Shown: positions 1 through 7,359, counted from the stretch's first letter. The stretch is 9,649 nucleotides of DNA from an archaeon (GCA_030594585.1 JAUVEX010000031.1:1-9649), one strand, 5' to 3'. A program made the numbers and translations. The notes: generated by a model from the sequence alone, not told the origin.

Positions 1-497
1 GAAACATATGCGTTTCTAAACCCGTATGCATCGCTTATAAGCCCTCCAAGAAGTGCGCCTAAACTTCCTGCAATCGCATGCACTGAATGAAACACTCCAA
101 GAAGGGTTCCTTTATTTTTGGTTTTTGAAATTGTGTCCTGCAGATATGCGGCCAAAAGAGGGCCTGTGGATGCGCCTGCAAAAGCCCACACAAATTTTAC
201 ACCCATGTACTGGAAAACATTTATGGTGTTTGCAAAAAGCAATGGATAAAATATTCCTGCAATTGTACCTATTGTGATGAATCTTTTCTTACCATAAGTT
301 GCACTTAAGCGCCCGATGTATATAGAAAGAAGCGCGAAAAACACAGCACCAACAGAATAAGTAAGGCCTATAAGTGCGGTGTTTTCAGTAAAGCTTTTTA
401 AGAACCGTACTTCAATCGGCGCCAAAAAATACCCGCCAATCATTGTAAGCGTAGATATCGCGGTAATTATTGCAAACATTCGCATGTTTTCATTCAT
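1..497 (-). CDS. MFS family transporter, N-terminal part (runs off the window)
   Basis: An open frame of 165 codons starts at ATG 497 and continues past base 1, so only the first half of a typical 12-helix transporter is visible. The protein is very hydrophobic, with about five membrane segments. Residues 62-72 (GRLSATYGKKR) match the loop 2-3 motif of the major facilitator superfamily, although the usual Asp is replaced. Residues 144-161 (GSLGALLGGLISDAYGFR) resemble the helix 5 glycine-rich motif followed by a second loop. A drug or metabolite exporter of the inner membrane is the likeliest role; the substrate cannot be read. A TATA-like box at 521-530 lies 28 nt before the ATG, so the gene probably has its own promoter and a leaderless mRNA despite following the DUF3160 gene on the same strand. 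In-frame ATGs at 485 and 479 are alternative starts. Confidence 0.85.
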   Translation of the reverse strand, partial: MNENMRMFAIITAISTLTMIGGYFLAPIEVRFLKSFTENTALIGLTYSVGAVFFALLSIYIGRLSATYGKKRFITIGTIAGIFYPLLFANTINVFQYMGVKFVWAFAGASTGPLLAAYLQDTISKTKNKGTLLGVFHSVHAIAGSLGALLGGLISDAYGFRNAYV

Positions 498-520
498 GAA
501 TGTTTAAGAGTCGCGGGCGG

Positions 521-530
521 TTATATATTT
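521..530 (-). promoter_or_regulatory. TATA box of the MFS gene
   Basis: AAATATATAA on the minus strand, centred 28 nt before ATG 497, which is the expected archaeal TATA-to-start distance for a leaderless transcript. There is no Shine-Dalgarno sequence before the ATG. Confidence 0.6.
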
Positions 531-548
531 TGTCTTCTTGATAAACAA

Positions 549-3107
549 TTAAGACCCCACCCACTCCGGCCTTTCAGGAGGTACATCTGCATTTAGCATC
601 TCTCTCCATTTCTCATCAGTCAATCTGTCATCCATTGGCCACGGGAACTCATAATAGCTAAACATCGGCCCGACTGCGAGTCCCACTCTTCCATCTTTTG
701 AAGCATGCGCAACAATAATCCAGTCAATTTTTCCTGTCCCGACTTCTAAGGCTTTTTTGGTATTTGTCTCAGTATGAACATCAGCAATTATTGTTGTCTT
801 GAATGCATCATCCTTTCCCTCAAGATTCCTGTGTGTCTTAACACCAGAGCCAGAAGGCTTCTTGTTTGTCTCAACAGTCAGTGCAGAAGCAAGATCTTCA
901 ATAATCCTGTTGAACACAGAATCAATATTTTCTATGTAATCATAGTCCTCTTCACTTAATGCCTGCCCTTCAAGCTCTTTTTCAGAAATATCCTGTAGTC
1001 TTGCCATCATATCACGGCTCTGCCCTAATGATGTTTTAACATCCTCGGTCAAGCAATTCTGCTCTTCTAATCCTTGTATCAAAAATTCAGTAATGTATTT
1101 TGCCCTTGCATAAAGCTCAGGGTTCGGCTCAACATATCCGTAGTATTTTGATTGTATTGGCCGAGGCCCAACAGAGGTTGTTCCTACCATCATAACCGCC
1201 CTTGTATAACTCTGCTTTACATAAAGAATTGTGTCATGCCTTAGCTGCGCCCAGCTGGACAATGCTGTGATTAAGTCCTTATCCCTCCAGACTTCAGACC
1301 TCATCCAATTTGGATAACCAGCAGGCTTTTCCTTTAAGACCGGCTGAATCATCCATAGCCATGTATTGTACAGGTTCTCTGTCCATTTTCCTGTATCATA
1401 AGACTTTACCAGGTTTTTCATTTCCTGATTTTTGGCATCGTACTCACAGAAATCTGAAATTTTTTGCTCTGACAATATCTCATCTGCTTTTTTTGAGCCC
1501 AAAGCAGACATCACATCCAGACCGGTTGGCATGAACCTGCAAACACCATACAACTGTTTTTCATCAAGCCCGCCGCACATTCCATAAGAATACATCTCCA
1601 TTGCTTTTGAACAAACTTCATTCCAGTATTTTACTTTATCTTCATCCATATTGCTGCATGAATAATAAAATTCATCCGGCTTGCTCAGTTTCTGGAGGGT
1701 TTTCCTGCACGTTATTACTCTTTCATAATCTTCTGACTTGGGATTAACTCCGACATTATTGTAAACCATATCTGACAAGACATGAGAATCTAATGCATAT
1801 CTTTGCCCAATCAACCTTAAGCCCTGCGTTGTATCTTTCAGGTTTCCGGCAACATCAAACTCAAAGCCGCCAAGAATTTTCGGCCCTCTTAATTTTCTAA
1901 TCTCAGTTTGCATGTTTTGGGTAATTTGTTTTTTTAATTCATTTTCTTCATCAAACTCATAATCAAACAATTTGAAAACCGCGGTGTCATACTCATAAAA
2001 TGTCAAATCATCTGAAGCTCCTGCAAAAAAGCCGGTAACAGTGTAAATCCGGTTCCACAGATTCATCACATCTGCGCTTTTGACAGCATCGGTCAACAAT
2101 ATTGCCTGTTTTGTCCATCCTTCTCCTGTTGCCTTAAATGTCATTCTTCCAAGCCACATCATTGATTTAAAATACTGCTTTAACTCTTCCGAAGAAGTAT
2201 AATGCCCTCTTGGAACATACTGGGAGTAATCCTCGCAATAGCATTTTTTGATGCAGACCTCTGTGTATAGCTCCTGAAACTCCCAAACCTCTCCTTCATA
2301 GCTTACCTTTCCTTTAACTTCCTGGTTGCATTTATAATCCATTGAAGAAGGATATAATCTGTCGCTGCAAACTTTAGGACAGTCCTTGCTGAACAATTCA
2401 TTCTTGAAAAAACCTTCGTGTTCTTCTATTCTTTTTATCTCCTGTTCAACTTCATTTTTAACCATACCCGGAACCCTGAATTTAGGATCCAGAAGTTTCT
2501 TTGCAACAGAAAGATATGCAATGTTTCTTCTTGTCAACTCCTTTAGCTCTTCATCTTCAAAGCCGTTGTACTGCGCCATTGACATTTCAATTGTTGCATC
2601 CAGAAATTCGTTTAGCATGGGCATGAGTTTGTTTATTTCAATGTTTTTCAGCAGTTCATTGAATTCAATATGGAACAGGTGCAAAACAGAATCAGTTGTG
2701 ATTATTATCGGGACCCCGTCTTGATCATATTGCGGCACGCCTTCTAACTCATAGTTTCTTGCATTGGTAAGTTTGCTGTATGCATTTTCAAAACGGTCAT
2801 AATTTCCTTCAACAATCACAACGCCGTTGTCCAGCAAGGTTTGCTTTTGCTGTTCTGTCAGTTCCAATTTAAATTTAGCGGAAATATCCCTATCATAATT
2901 TTCCGGCAGCTCTGCCAGCGGCAAATCATATTCCGGGTTATTGTATTGTGATACACTAAAAGAATAAACAGGCGCATTATAAGACAATGATGGCTCTTGT
3001 ATTTTGCCGGAAGTATATGTTGCTATCTTTTCTCCATATTCACCGGTGCAGGCTGAAGCAAAAATTATAGAAGTCAAAAGCACAAATAAAATCAATTTGT
3101 TTGTCAT
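549..3107 (-). CDS. DUF3160 family secreted lipoprotein
   Basis: A large surface protein of 852 aa from the preferred start. The N-terminus has a short Lys-containing region, a hydrophobic core and an A-S-A-C lipobox, so Cys20 is probably lipidated and the protein anchored outside the membrane. DUF3160 hallmarks seen are ITTDSVLHLFH (about 137-147), a YVPRGHYT...MMWLGRMTF block (about 297-324), GQRYALDSHVL (about 434-444), PTGLDVMSALGS and, near the C-terminus, GPMFSYYEF...RLTDEKW. The biochemical function of the family is not known to me. Two Cys-rich stretches (Cys243-291 and Cys467-523) lie between the conserved blocks and suggest disulfides or metal binding. Start choice: the frame is open from ATG 3149; ATG 3125 overlaps the dph6 stop; ATG 3107 is preferred because a TATA-like ATATATA (3132-3138) lies 28 nt upstream and the signal peptide then has normal length. 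Confidence 0.9.
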   Translation of the reverse strand: MTNKLILFVLLTSIIFASACTGEYGEKIATYTSGKIQEPSLSYNAPVYSFSVSQYNNPEYDLPLAELPENYDRDISAKFKLELTEQQKQTLLDNGVVIVEGNYDRFENAYSKLTNARNYELEGVPQYDQDGVPIIITTDSVLHLFHIEFNELLKNIEINKLMPMLNEFLDATIEMSMAQYNGFEDEELKELTRRNIAYLSVAKKLLDPKFRVPGMVKNEVEQEIKRIEEHEGFFKNELFSKDCPKVCSDRLYPSSMDYKCNQEVKGKVSYEGEVWEFQELYTEVCIKKCYCEDYSQYVPRGHYTSSEELKQYFKSMMWLGRMTFKATGEGWTKQAILLTDAVKSADVMNLWNRIYTVTGFFAGASDDLTFYEYDTAVFKLFDYEFDEENELKKQITQNMQTEIRKLRGPKILGGFEFDVAGNLKDTTQGLRLIGQRYALDSHVLSDMVYNNVGVNPKSEDYERVITCRKTLQKLSKPDEFYYSCSNMDEDKVKYWNEVCSKAMEMYSYGMCGGLDEKQLYGVCRFMPTGLDVMSALGSKKADEILSEQKISDFCEYDAKNQEMKNLVKSYDTGKWTENLYNTWLWMIQPVLKEKPAGYPNWMRSEVWRDKDLITALSSWAQLRHDTILYVKQSYTRAVMMVGTTSVGPRPIQSKYYGYVEPNPELYARAKYITEFLIQGLEEQNCLTEDVKTSLGQSRDMMARLQDISEKELEGQALSEEDYDYIENIDSVFNRIIEDLASALTVETNKKPSGSGVKTHRNLEGKDDAFKTTIIADVHTETNTKKALEVGTGKIDWIIVAHASKDGRVGLAVGPMFSYYEFPWPMDDRLTDEKWREMLNADVPPERPEWVGS

Positions 3108-3117
3108 AAAGAGGTAT

Positions 3118-3816
3118 TTATTCATCCCTACATATATAGTTTTTATCAACCAATTTCACTTCATCAATCTTGTAGATTCCTGTATCATCAGACCATATTT
3201 TCTCTGCAGAAACAACAGTCATTTTTTTACGATACACAGGGCAGTCAAGGACAAGCGTCTCAAACTCACCGCCTTCACCCCCCATATGAATCCCAACACG
3301 ATTATTTATCTTTTCAAGGTCTTCAATTGCTTTTTTGTCAATTGTCCGACCAAGCCATGTCGCATCAAGCCCGTCTGCTGCAACAGCTGTTATCATCACA
3401 GAAAAATTATTTTCGAGAAGTTCGCATAAATACTCTTTAGGATTTTTACCCCATAGAGGCGCTATACTTTTAAGCCCGTGCTTCTGGCAGATGGCATCAA
3501 TTCTCTCCTTTTGGTACTTGCTTGCAAGAGCTCCTGTGACAATACCGTCAACCTGATGCTTTACTTTTACAATCAAATCTTCAAGATCATCAAGCTCTTT
3601 TTCTTTTTCACCTTTAGTAGTTCCTTTGATTAACGGGATATTCATGACTTTTGCGATTGTATCAACAAGATGGATATTCGGGTGGTGGAACATGTAGCTG
3701 TCGGTTCGTTCAGGCGTCATTGAAAGCAGGTATTTTATTTCGTGCCCCTGTTTTTGCATCACATAAGCTGCATAAATGGAGTCCTTCCCGCCGGAAACAA
3801 GCGCTGCTAATTTCAT
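3118..3816 (-). CDS. dph6: Diphthine--ammonia ligase (Dph6-type ATP pyrophosphatase)
   Basis: A 232-aa cytosolic enzyme of the adenine nucleotide alpha-hydrolase (PP-loop) superfamily, MJ0570/Dph6 group. It is predicted to catalyse the last step of diphthamide synthesis, ATP-dependent amidation of diphthine on elongation factor 2. The N-terminal PP-loop SGGKDS (residues 8-13) binds ATP. The family signatures PLWGK (about 120-124) and GGEGGEFETLVLDCP (about 179-193) are intact, and the length is normal for archaeal single-domain members. It starts at ATG 3816 with no Shine-Dalgarno sequence and a TATA box 25 nt upstream shared with the divergent gene. Its 3' end overlaps the open frame of the DUF3160 gene, so the two may be co-transcribed, though no functional link is evident. 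No other diphthamide gene is visible in the window. Confidence 0.93.
   Translation of the reverse strand: MKLAALVSGGKDSIYAAYVMQKQGHEIKYLLSMTPERTDSYMFHHPNIHLVDTIAKVMNIPLIKGTTKGEKEKELDDLEDLIVKVKHQVDGIVTGALASKYQKERIDAICQKHGLKSIAPLWGKNPKEYLCELLENNFSVMITAVAADGLDATWLGRTIDKKAIEDLEKINNRVGIHMGGEGGEFETLVLDCPVYRKKMTVVSAEKIWSDDTGIYKIDEVKLVDKNYICRDE
3132..3138 (-). promoter_or_regulatory. Possible internal TATA box for the DUF3160 gene
   Basis: ATATATA inside the last codons of dph6, 28 nt before ATG 3107. This is the same spacing as at other leaderless genes here. It may give the lipoprotein gene expression independent of dph6. Being inside a coding region, it could also be chance. Confidence 0.35.
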
Positions 3817-3835
3817 GAGTTTAAGTTAGGCGCTA

Positions 3836-3846
3836 ATTTAATAAAT
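3836..3846. promoter_or_regulatory. Bidirectional TATA box shared by dph6 and the 113-aa gene
   Basis: ATTTAATAAAT is a near-perfect palindrome (only the central base breaks symmetry) centred on 3841. ATG 3816 (minus) and ATG 3866 (plus) are each exactly 25 nt from this centre. Neither start has a Shine-Dalgarno sequence, so both transcripts are likely leaderless and both could be driven from one TBP site. No other good TATA box fits either gene. Confidence 0.6.
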
Positions 3847-3865
3847 CTGACGCGTATTTACATTC

Positions 3866-4207
3866 ATGGTTGAAAACGCATTTGCAAAAGAGATTTTATC
3901 AGTAATAACTGATGAAAATATGATAAACTACAATCTGGTTGAGCACATACAAAAGCTTCGCGAAATAGTTTCAAAGCACCCAAACTCTAAATTCGCAGCG
4001 CATTTCAATGAGCTGAATGACACAGAAATTGAGGCAATGCTTCGCTTTTGCGAGCGCCCGCACGGCAGGCATCACATAGCAGAGCTTGAAAAGATGATGA
4101 AAACATACGAGCCAAATGATGTACTTCGGGTTTTCTTAAAGCACTTTTATGAGCATGATGGCAAGCGCCTGGTGCATACAAGAGACTTGAAGCACTTATT
4201 TCGTTGA
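3866..4207 (+). CDS. Hypothetical 113-aa helical protein
   Basis: I do not recognise this protein. It is 113 aa, has no signal peptide or membrane segment, and appears almost entirely alpha-helical and charged. His is frequent (for example ERPHGRHHIAELEKMMKTYE around residues 63-82, and the C-terminal KHFYEHDGKRLVHTRDLKHLF). These His/Glu/Asp clusters could bind metal or nucleic acid, but nothing in the sequence proves this. The start at ATG 3866 is supported by the shared TATA box 25 nt upstream, by the absence of other in-frame starts before it, and by a leaderless layout. It is divergent from dph6 and probably co-regulated with it. The gene is followed by a short AT-rich spacer. Confidence 0.75.
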   Translation: MVENAFAKEILSVITDENMINYNLVEHIQKLREIVSKHPNSKFAAHFNELNDTEIEAMLRFCERPHGRHHIAELEKMMKTYEPNDVLRVFLKHFYEHDGKRLVHTRDLKHLFR

Positions 4208-4243
4208 TAGTTGTAGTTTACAAATCGCAAAAGCAATAGATAA

Positions 4244-4272
4244 ACTATATAAATCATCTGTCATAATATATC
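4244..4272 (+). promoter_or_regulatory. Tandem TATA boxes upstream of the surface-protein gene
   Basis: Two candidates are present: ACTATATAAA at 4244-4253 (the better match, predicting a short leader from about 4275) and AATATATC at 4265-4272, whose centre is about 27 nt before ATG 4295 (leaderless). AAGAGG at 4278-4283 could act as a weak ribosome site for the longer transcript. Confidence 0.5.
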
Positions 4273-4294
4273 AATATAAGAGGCATTGCAAACT

Positions 4295-5713
4295 ATGCAT
4301 TGCTTTTTGGTGTTTCCTGTGTCAAAAAATAGTATTTTTTCAACCTCAATTATTCTTGCAATGGTTATATTTTCCGGTTTTGTTTTTGCAGAAGACGCTA
4401 TTGAAATAGACATTTCTTCTAAAACAGATGCGACATTTTCAGGAGAGCCCATAAAATACACAGCACTTATTTCAAACAATTATACAACGGACTTAAACAG
4501 TACAATATTTATTGAAGGCGCAGACAAAAGCGCGTGGATAACCTTATCGCAGCACGACTTATATCTTAATACTAGAGAAACCAAATCTGTTGATTTTTAC
4601 ATAACCCCCACATACGGAACCGCACCGGACAACTATCCTTTTGAATTTAAAGTTGAGACAGATACAGGTGTTTTCATAAAAAAATTCGTCGTATATGTTA
4701 TGCGCAGAGCCGAGCTTGAGCTTACAACAATCAAAAGTGAAAAGGAAATATACGAACCCGGCGAGCCTGTAACAATTATTGCGGGTGTAAAAAATATTGG
4801 CACTCTTGATTCAGGAATAGTTTCTGTTGATATTCAGGTAACCGGAACAAACGCAAACAAGACAGATACAATAGATTTAGGAACTATAAGCATAAAAAAA
4901 GAGAATACCGGATCTAAAGAATTTTCATTTGATAAATACACTGCAAAAGGCCTGTATGTGGTGTCTGCGACAGCATACAATGACCTTGGAGAGACCATCG
5001 GCAAAAATACAACAACATTTACAATAACCGAAAAAGAGATATTCAACACAAAAGAGTCAACAGACAGTAATATATTCTACAAGACCGTGGTCATTGAGGG
5101 CAGAAACACAGGAAACAGCGAAGGCGTCCTAAAAATCAGCAGGCCTCTTTTCGGTTTTGACTGGCTTTATGTGTTCACCGAAGAGCCGAAAAGAAGTTTT
5201 GAGACCGGAGACAAAGAATATGTATGGGAATGCACACTTATGCCGAATGAGACATGCACTGTTGAATACAAAGTAAATTACTGGATGTATTATGTTATTG
5301 CAATCCTGTTGATTGCGTTGTTCTCTATTATTTTGGCAGAGCTTGAGCGCCCGCACATAGTAAAGAAGAATTACAAAAAGGGTATTGAGCACGCCATCCA
5401 TATTGAGATAAAAAACAGGAGCAAAAAAGAGCTAAAATCAGTAACTGTAAAGGATTTCATACCTACAGTTTTGCAGTTTGTGGAAAGAAAAGACACACTC
5501 AAGCCAACAACAAAAAGAAAGCACAAAAATGGAACAGAAATCACATGGAAATTAGGCCAGTTGAATCCCGGCGAAGAGCGGGTAGTATCCTACAGGATAA
5601 AGCCGCTTTTGGATGTTGTGGGTGGAATTGAGCTCCCGGAAGCAGAAATAACGGCAGTGGATAAAAAAGGCAAGAAATACACAGGAATTTCTGCGAAAGT
5701 CAGCATGGATTAA
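4295..5713 (+). CDS. Secreted single-pass surface protein with CARDB/DUF11-like (COG1361-type) repeats
   Basis: A 472-aa cell-envelope protein. Residues 1-32 form a signal peptide (Lys11, hydrophobic core, probable cleavage VFA|EDA). About residues 33-325 are beta-rich Ig-like repeats of the CARDB/NEW3 type often seen in archaeal S-layer-associated proteins; KSEKEIYEPGEPVTIIAGVKN is a typical repeat start. The ectodomain has several N-x-S/T sequons, consistent with archaeal N-glycosylation. A transmembrane helix spans about 330-351 (W330 to L351). The C-terminal 120 residues form another beta domain with DUF11-like features (GTEITWKLGQLNPGEERVVSYR), predicted on the cytoplasmic side, which is unusual. 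Start choice: the frame also opens at TTG 4286 and has GTG 4319 preceded by GGTG. ATG 4295 fits the TATA spacing best. The ligand or exact role is unknown. Confidence 0.8.
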   Translation: MHCFLVFPVSKNSIFSTSIILAMVIFSGFVFAEDAIEIDISSKTDATFSGEPIKYTALISNNYTTDLNSTIFIEGADKSAWITLSQHDLYLNTRETKSVDFYITPTYGTAPDNYPFEFKVETDTGVFIKKFVVYVMRRAELELTTIKSEKEIYEPGEPVTIIAGVKNIGTLDSGIVSVDIQVTGTNANKTDTIDLGTISIKKENTGSKEFSFDKYTAKGLYVVSATAYNDLGETIGKNTTTFTITEKEIFNTKESTDSNIFYKTVVIEGRNTGNSEGVLKISRPLFGFDWLYVFTEEPKRSFETGDKEYVWECTLMPNETCTVEYKVNYWMYYVIAILLIALFSIILAELERPHIVKKNYKKGIEHAIHIEIKNRSKKELKSVTVKDFIPTVLQFVERKDTLKPTTKRKHKNGTEITWKLGQLNPGEERVVSYRIKPLLDVVGGIELPEAEITAVDKKGKKYTGISAKVSMD

Positions 5714-5790
5714 ATATTTTTCTAAGAAATTGTTGTCCCTTATTTTGAAATCTGGAATATATTCTATCTAAATTGACAAAAACAAAGAAA

Positions 5791-5808
5791 TCTTTAAAAT
5801 ATTTAAAC
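5791..5808 (+). promoter_or_regulatory. Candidate TATA region of tRNA-Tyr
   Basis: TTTAAAATATTTAAAC-type sequence about 45 nt before the mature tRNA-Tyr 5' end, implying a leader of around 20 nt to be removed by RNase P. A weaker alternative, ATACTTAT at 5821-5828, would start directly at the tRNA. Confidence 0.45.
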
Positions 5809-5815
5809 ATTCAAT

Positions 5816-5842
5816 AGACGATACTTATTGTCTGTGTTTTTT
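5816..5842 (+). terminator. Hairpin plus T6 run between the surface-protein gene and tRNA-Tyr
   Basis: AGACGAT (5816-5822) pairs with ATTGTCT (5827-5833) around an ACTT loop (7 bp with one G-U), followed by GTG and six T (5837-5842). It looks like an intrinsic terminator closing the transcript that began at about 4275-4295. It lies inside the expected tRNA leader, so it could instead shape the tRNA leader. A shorter T run at 5716-5720 just after the stop codon is another possible end. Confidence 0.4.
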
Positions 5843-5849
5843 ACACAAT

Positions 5850-5980
5850 CCCGTCGTAACTCAATGGTAGAGTGCTTGGCTGTAGAAAAGTACGCGCATG
5901 CGCGTGTGCTTCGGATTAGCGAGTATTCGTATATCGTTTCAGTTACCGAGTTGTTCCCGGTTCAAATCCGGGCGACGGGA
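5850..5980 (+). tRNA. tRNA-Tyr (anticodon GTA), with intron
   Basis: The full cloverleaf can be built after removing an intron. The acceptor stem CCCGTCG/CGACGGG has the C1-G72 pair typical of archaeal tRNA-Tyr, with discriminator A at 5980. The D stem is ACTC/GAGT, the anticodon stem CTTGG/CCGAG, the anticodon GTA at 5882-5884, the T stem CCCGG/CCGGG and the T loop TTCAAAT. The exons are about 5850-5885 and 5945-5980. CCA is not encoded; the gene is followed by CTTTTA. The 3' exon except its first base, plus five flanking bases, is duplicated at 7360-7399. Confidence 0.95.
5886..5944 (+). other. tRNA-Tyr intron (position 37/38)
   Basis: About 59 nt inserted just 3' of the anticodon at the canonical archaeal site. 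A relaxed bulge-helix-bulge can be drawn, with exon CTG pairing with CAG near the intron 3' end and 3-nt bulges on each side, for the splicing endonuclease. The intron contains a perfect 14-nt palindrome at 5892-5905 (ACGCGCATGCGCGT). Exact splice positions are inferred from the mature fold and could be off by one. Confidence 0.85.
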
Positions 5981-5985
5981 CTTTT
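5946..5985 (+). repeat. Direct repeat copy A: 3' part of tRNA-Tyr plus 5 nt
   Basis: 40 bases identical to 7360-7399, starting at tRNA position 39 (CCGAG, 3' strand of the anticodon stem) and ending in the CTTTT just outside the gene. This is the attL-like copy, joined to the intact tRNA. Confidence 0.95.
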
Positions 5986-6014
5986 ATTCTTGCTGAAATA
6001 TAACCCGCAATGCG

Positions 6015-7319
6015 TCAAGAACCAACTTCAATTGACACATCTTTATTGGAAATCTTCGTAAGGGCGATTTCTAATTCCTTTATCTTGTAAGAGATATTTT
6101 GATCAATGCTGCGCAGGTTATTTTCCAGCTTATGAATCGCCTGTTTTTTATTTTCCATCTGGTTTTCAATATCCTTAAGTTTTTGTTTTGCAGAATCTAT
6201 TTTTTTGTTTAGTCCACTGTCTTTAATTTTATTCTCTATCTCTTCAATCAATTTTCGTGTTTTCTCGTACTCATCCAGAAAATTGTTTAACTCAGAATGG
6301 TTTTTTAGATTCTCTATCTGTGTTATGGTTTTTTGTTTTTGCTTGTCTTTAAGATCTATTTTGCCTTTGTCAATAAGGTCTTTTGTGTTTTCAAGAATCT
6401 TGTCAAGTGTCTTTAACTTTTTGTCAATCAACACGGCCCTGAATGGAAATTCAATATATAGTGCGAGAGTCGTGAGACCTTCTTTATCAAGCCCGATGCC
6501 ATACCTTCCGTATTTCTTTAAAGCTTTTGTTAAAGGCGAAAACATTTGAAGAACATTTCCTTTAATCCTGCCTGCCCGGGTATCAAGAATTTTCAATTGC
6601 TCCAGAAGTTGTTTTAATTGTGCTGATTCCCTGCCATCATTTAATTCATTTAGCTCTTGCTTAATCCCCTTTTCTTCATTTCGCAATTTTTTCAGTATTG
6701 ATTCATCCTGTTTTAGATTTTCATTTTCGTTTTTTTGGGCTCGTATCAACTCTTTTGTTTCCTGAATGGTTTCTCTGGTTGTTGAAATCAATTCTATTTT
6801 GTTTTTGTCTTTCTGCAATACTTTTTGACTTTCGTGGGCAATAGAGCCTATGGCTTTTAAATTGCTGGTGATTTCTGTTGTCTCCTTTGCAAACAGCATA
6901 TTGACAAAATAAATATTTTTCTGTGTCTCTGCCAGCAATCCGGCAGTATTTTTGATTAATGCCTTATAGAACTCAAGCACATGCATAGTGTCTTTCGCAT
7001 CCGGGAAGTTTATTTTGTTTGTAAATGCGTGGGTTTTTCTTATAAAAGCAATCCTGTTATCCAGTGAGAATTTTTTTGCCCGCGTATCAATAATCTCTTC
7101 AGGTTTTGCTTTTTCCAGGTTTTTAAGATTATTGTTCAGTTCTTTTAAAATGGATTCTATCTGTTCAAAAGAATTTTTTGTAGCCTGATTTATTGAATCC
7201 AGAAATCCTGTTGTTTCGCTTTCAAACCACGCGTCTGTTTCACTAAAATTCAGGTTTATTTTGACTGGTGTTTCTTCAACAACCTCTTTTTTGCCAAACA
7301 GTTTCTCTAAAAAGTTCAT
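6015..7319 (-). CDS. Cytosolic coiled-coil protein, 434 aa, function unknown
   Basis: I do not recognise a named family. The N-terminus (MNFLEKLFGKK) is a short basic amphipathic segment, followed by an acidic stretch with DAWF at about 29-32. Residues about 40-245 and 300-425 are long Lys/Glu/Leu-rich heptad regions predicted as coiled coils. Between them, about 246-300, is a non-coiled hydrophobic section (MFSPLTKALKKYGRYG...LALYIEFPFRAVL), so the chain may fold back as a hairpin around a small globular tip. There is no Walker motif, so it is not an SMC/Rad50 ATPase. It has no membrane span. The start is ATG 7319: a TATA box lies 27 nt upstream. The frame stays open to 7415, but that extension only translates the antisense of the tRNA fragment (peptide SRRPDLNREQLG), a known annotation artefact. 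It is the only gene in the putative cassette. Confidence 0.85.
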   Translation of the reverse strand: MNFLEKLFGKKEVVEETPVKINLNFSETDAWFESETTGFLDSINQATKNSFEQIESILKELNNNLKNLEKAKPEEIIDTRAKKFSLDNRIAFIRKTHAFTNKINFPDAKDTMHVLEFYKALIKNTAGLLAETQKNIYFVNMLFAKETTEITSNLKAIGSIAHESQKVLQKDKNKIELISTTRETIQETKELIRAQKNENENLKQDESILKKLRNEEKGIKQELNELNDGRESAQLKQLLEQLKILDTRAGRIKGNVLQMFSPLTKALKKYGRYGIGLDKEGLTTLALYIEFPFRAVLIDKKLKTLDKILENTKDLIDKGKIDLKDKQKQKTITQIENLKNHSELNNFLDEYEKTRKLIEEIENKIKDSGLNKKIDSAKQKLKDIENQMENKKQAIHKLENNLRSIDQNISYKIKELEIALTKISNKDVSIEVGS

Positions 7320-7340
7320 TGATATACGATTATCTGTGCG

Positions 7341-7352
7341 ATATTTTATAGT
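7341..7352 (-). promoter_or_regulatory. TATA box of the coiled-coil gene
   Basis: ACTATAAAATAT on the minus strand, centred 27 nt before ATG 7319, giving a leaderless transcript. It lies 7 nt inside the orphan tRNA-Tyr fragment, so the gene carries its own promoter within the repeat-bounded interval. Confidence 0.65.
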
Positions 7353-7359
7353 TTTGCGC

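Noticed and set aside
3107..3149. ATG 3149 as the DUF3160 start
   Set aside because: It would add 14 residues before the signal peptide and overlap dph6 by 32 nt; 3125 and 3107 fit better.
3004..3429. Plus-strand 141-aa open frame opposite dph6 and DUF3160
   Set aside because: Shadow of two well supported minus-strand genes; no family features.
5828..6061. Plus-strand 77-aa open frame over tRNA-Tyr
   Set aside because: Coincides with the tRNA and its intron; no protein-like features.
6205..6549. Plus-strand 114-aa frame opposite the coiled-coil gene
   Set aside because: Antisense of Lys/Glu-rich codons gives Phe/Leu/Ser-rich apparent membrane sequence; shadow.
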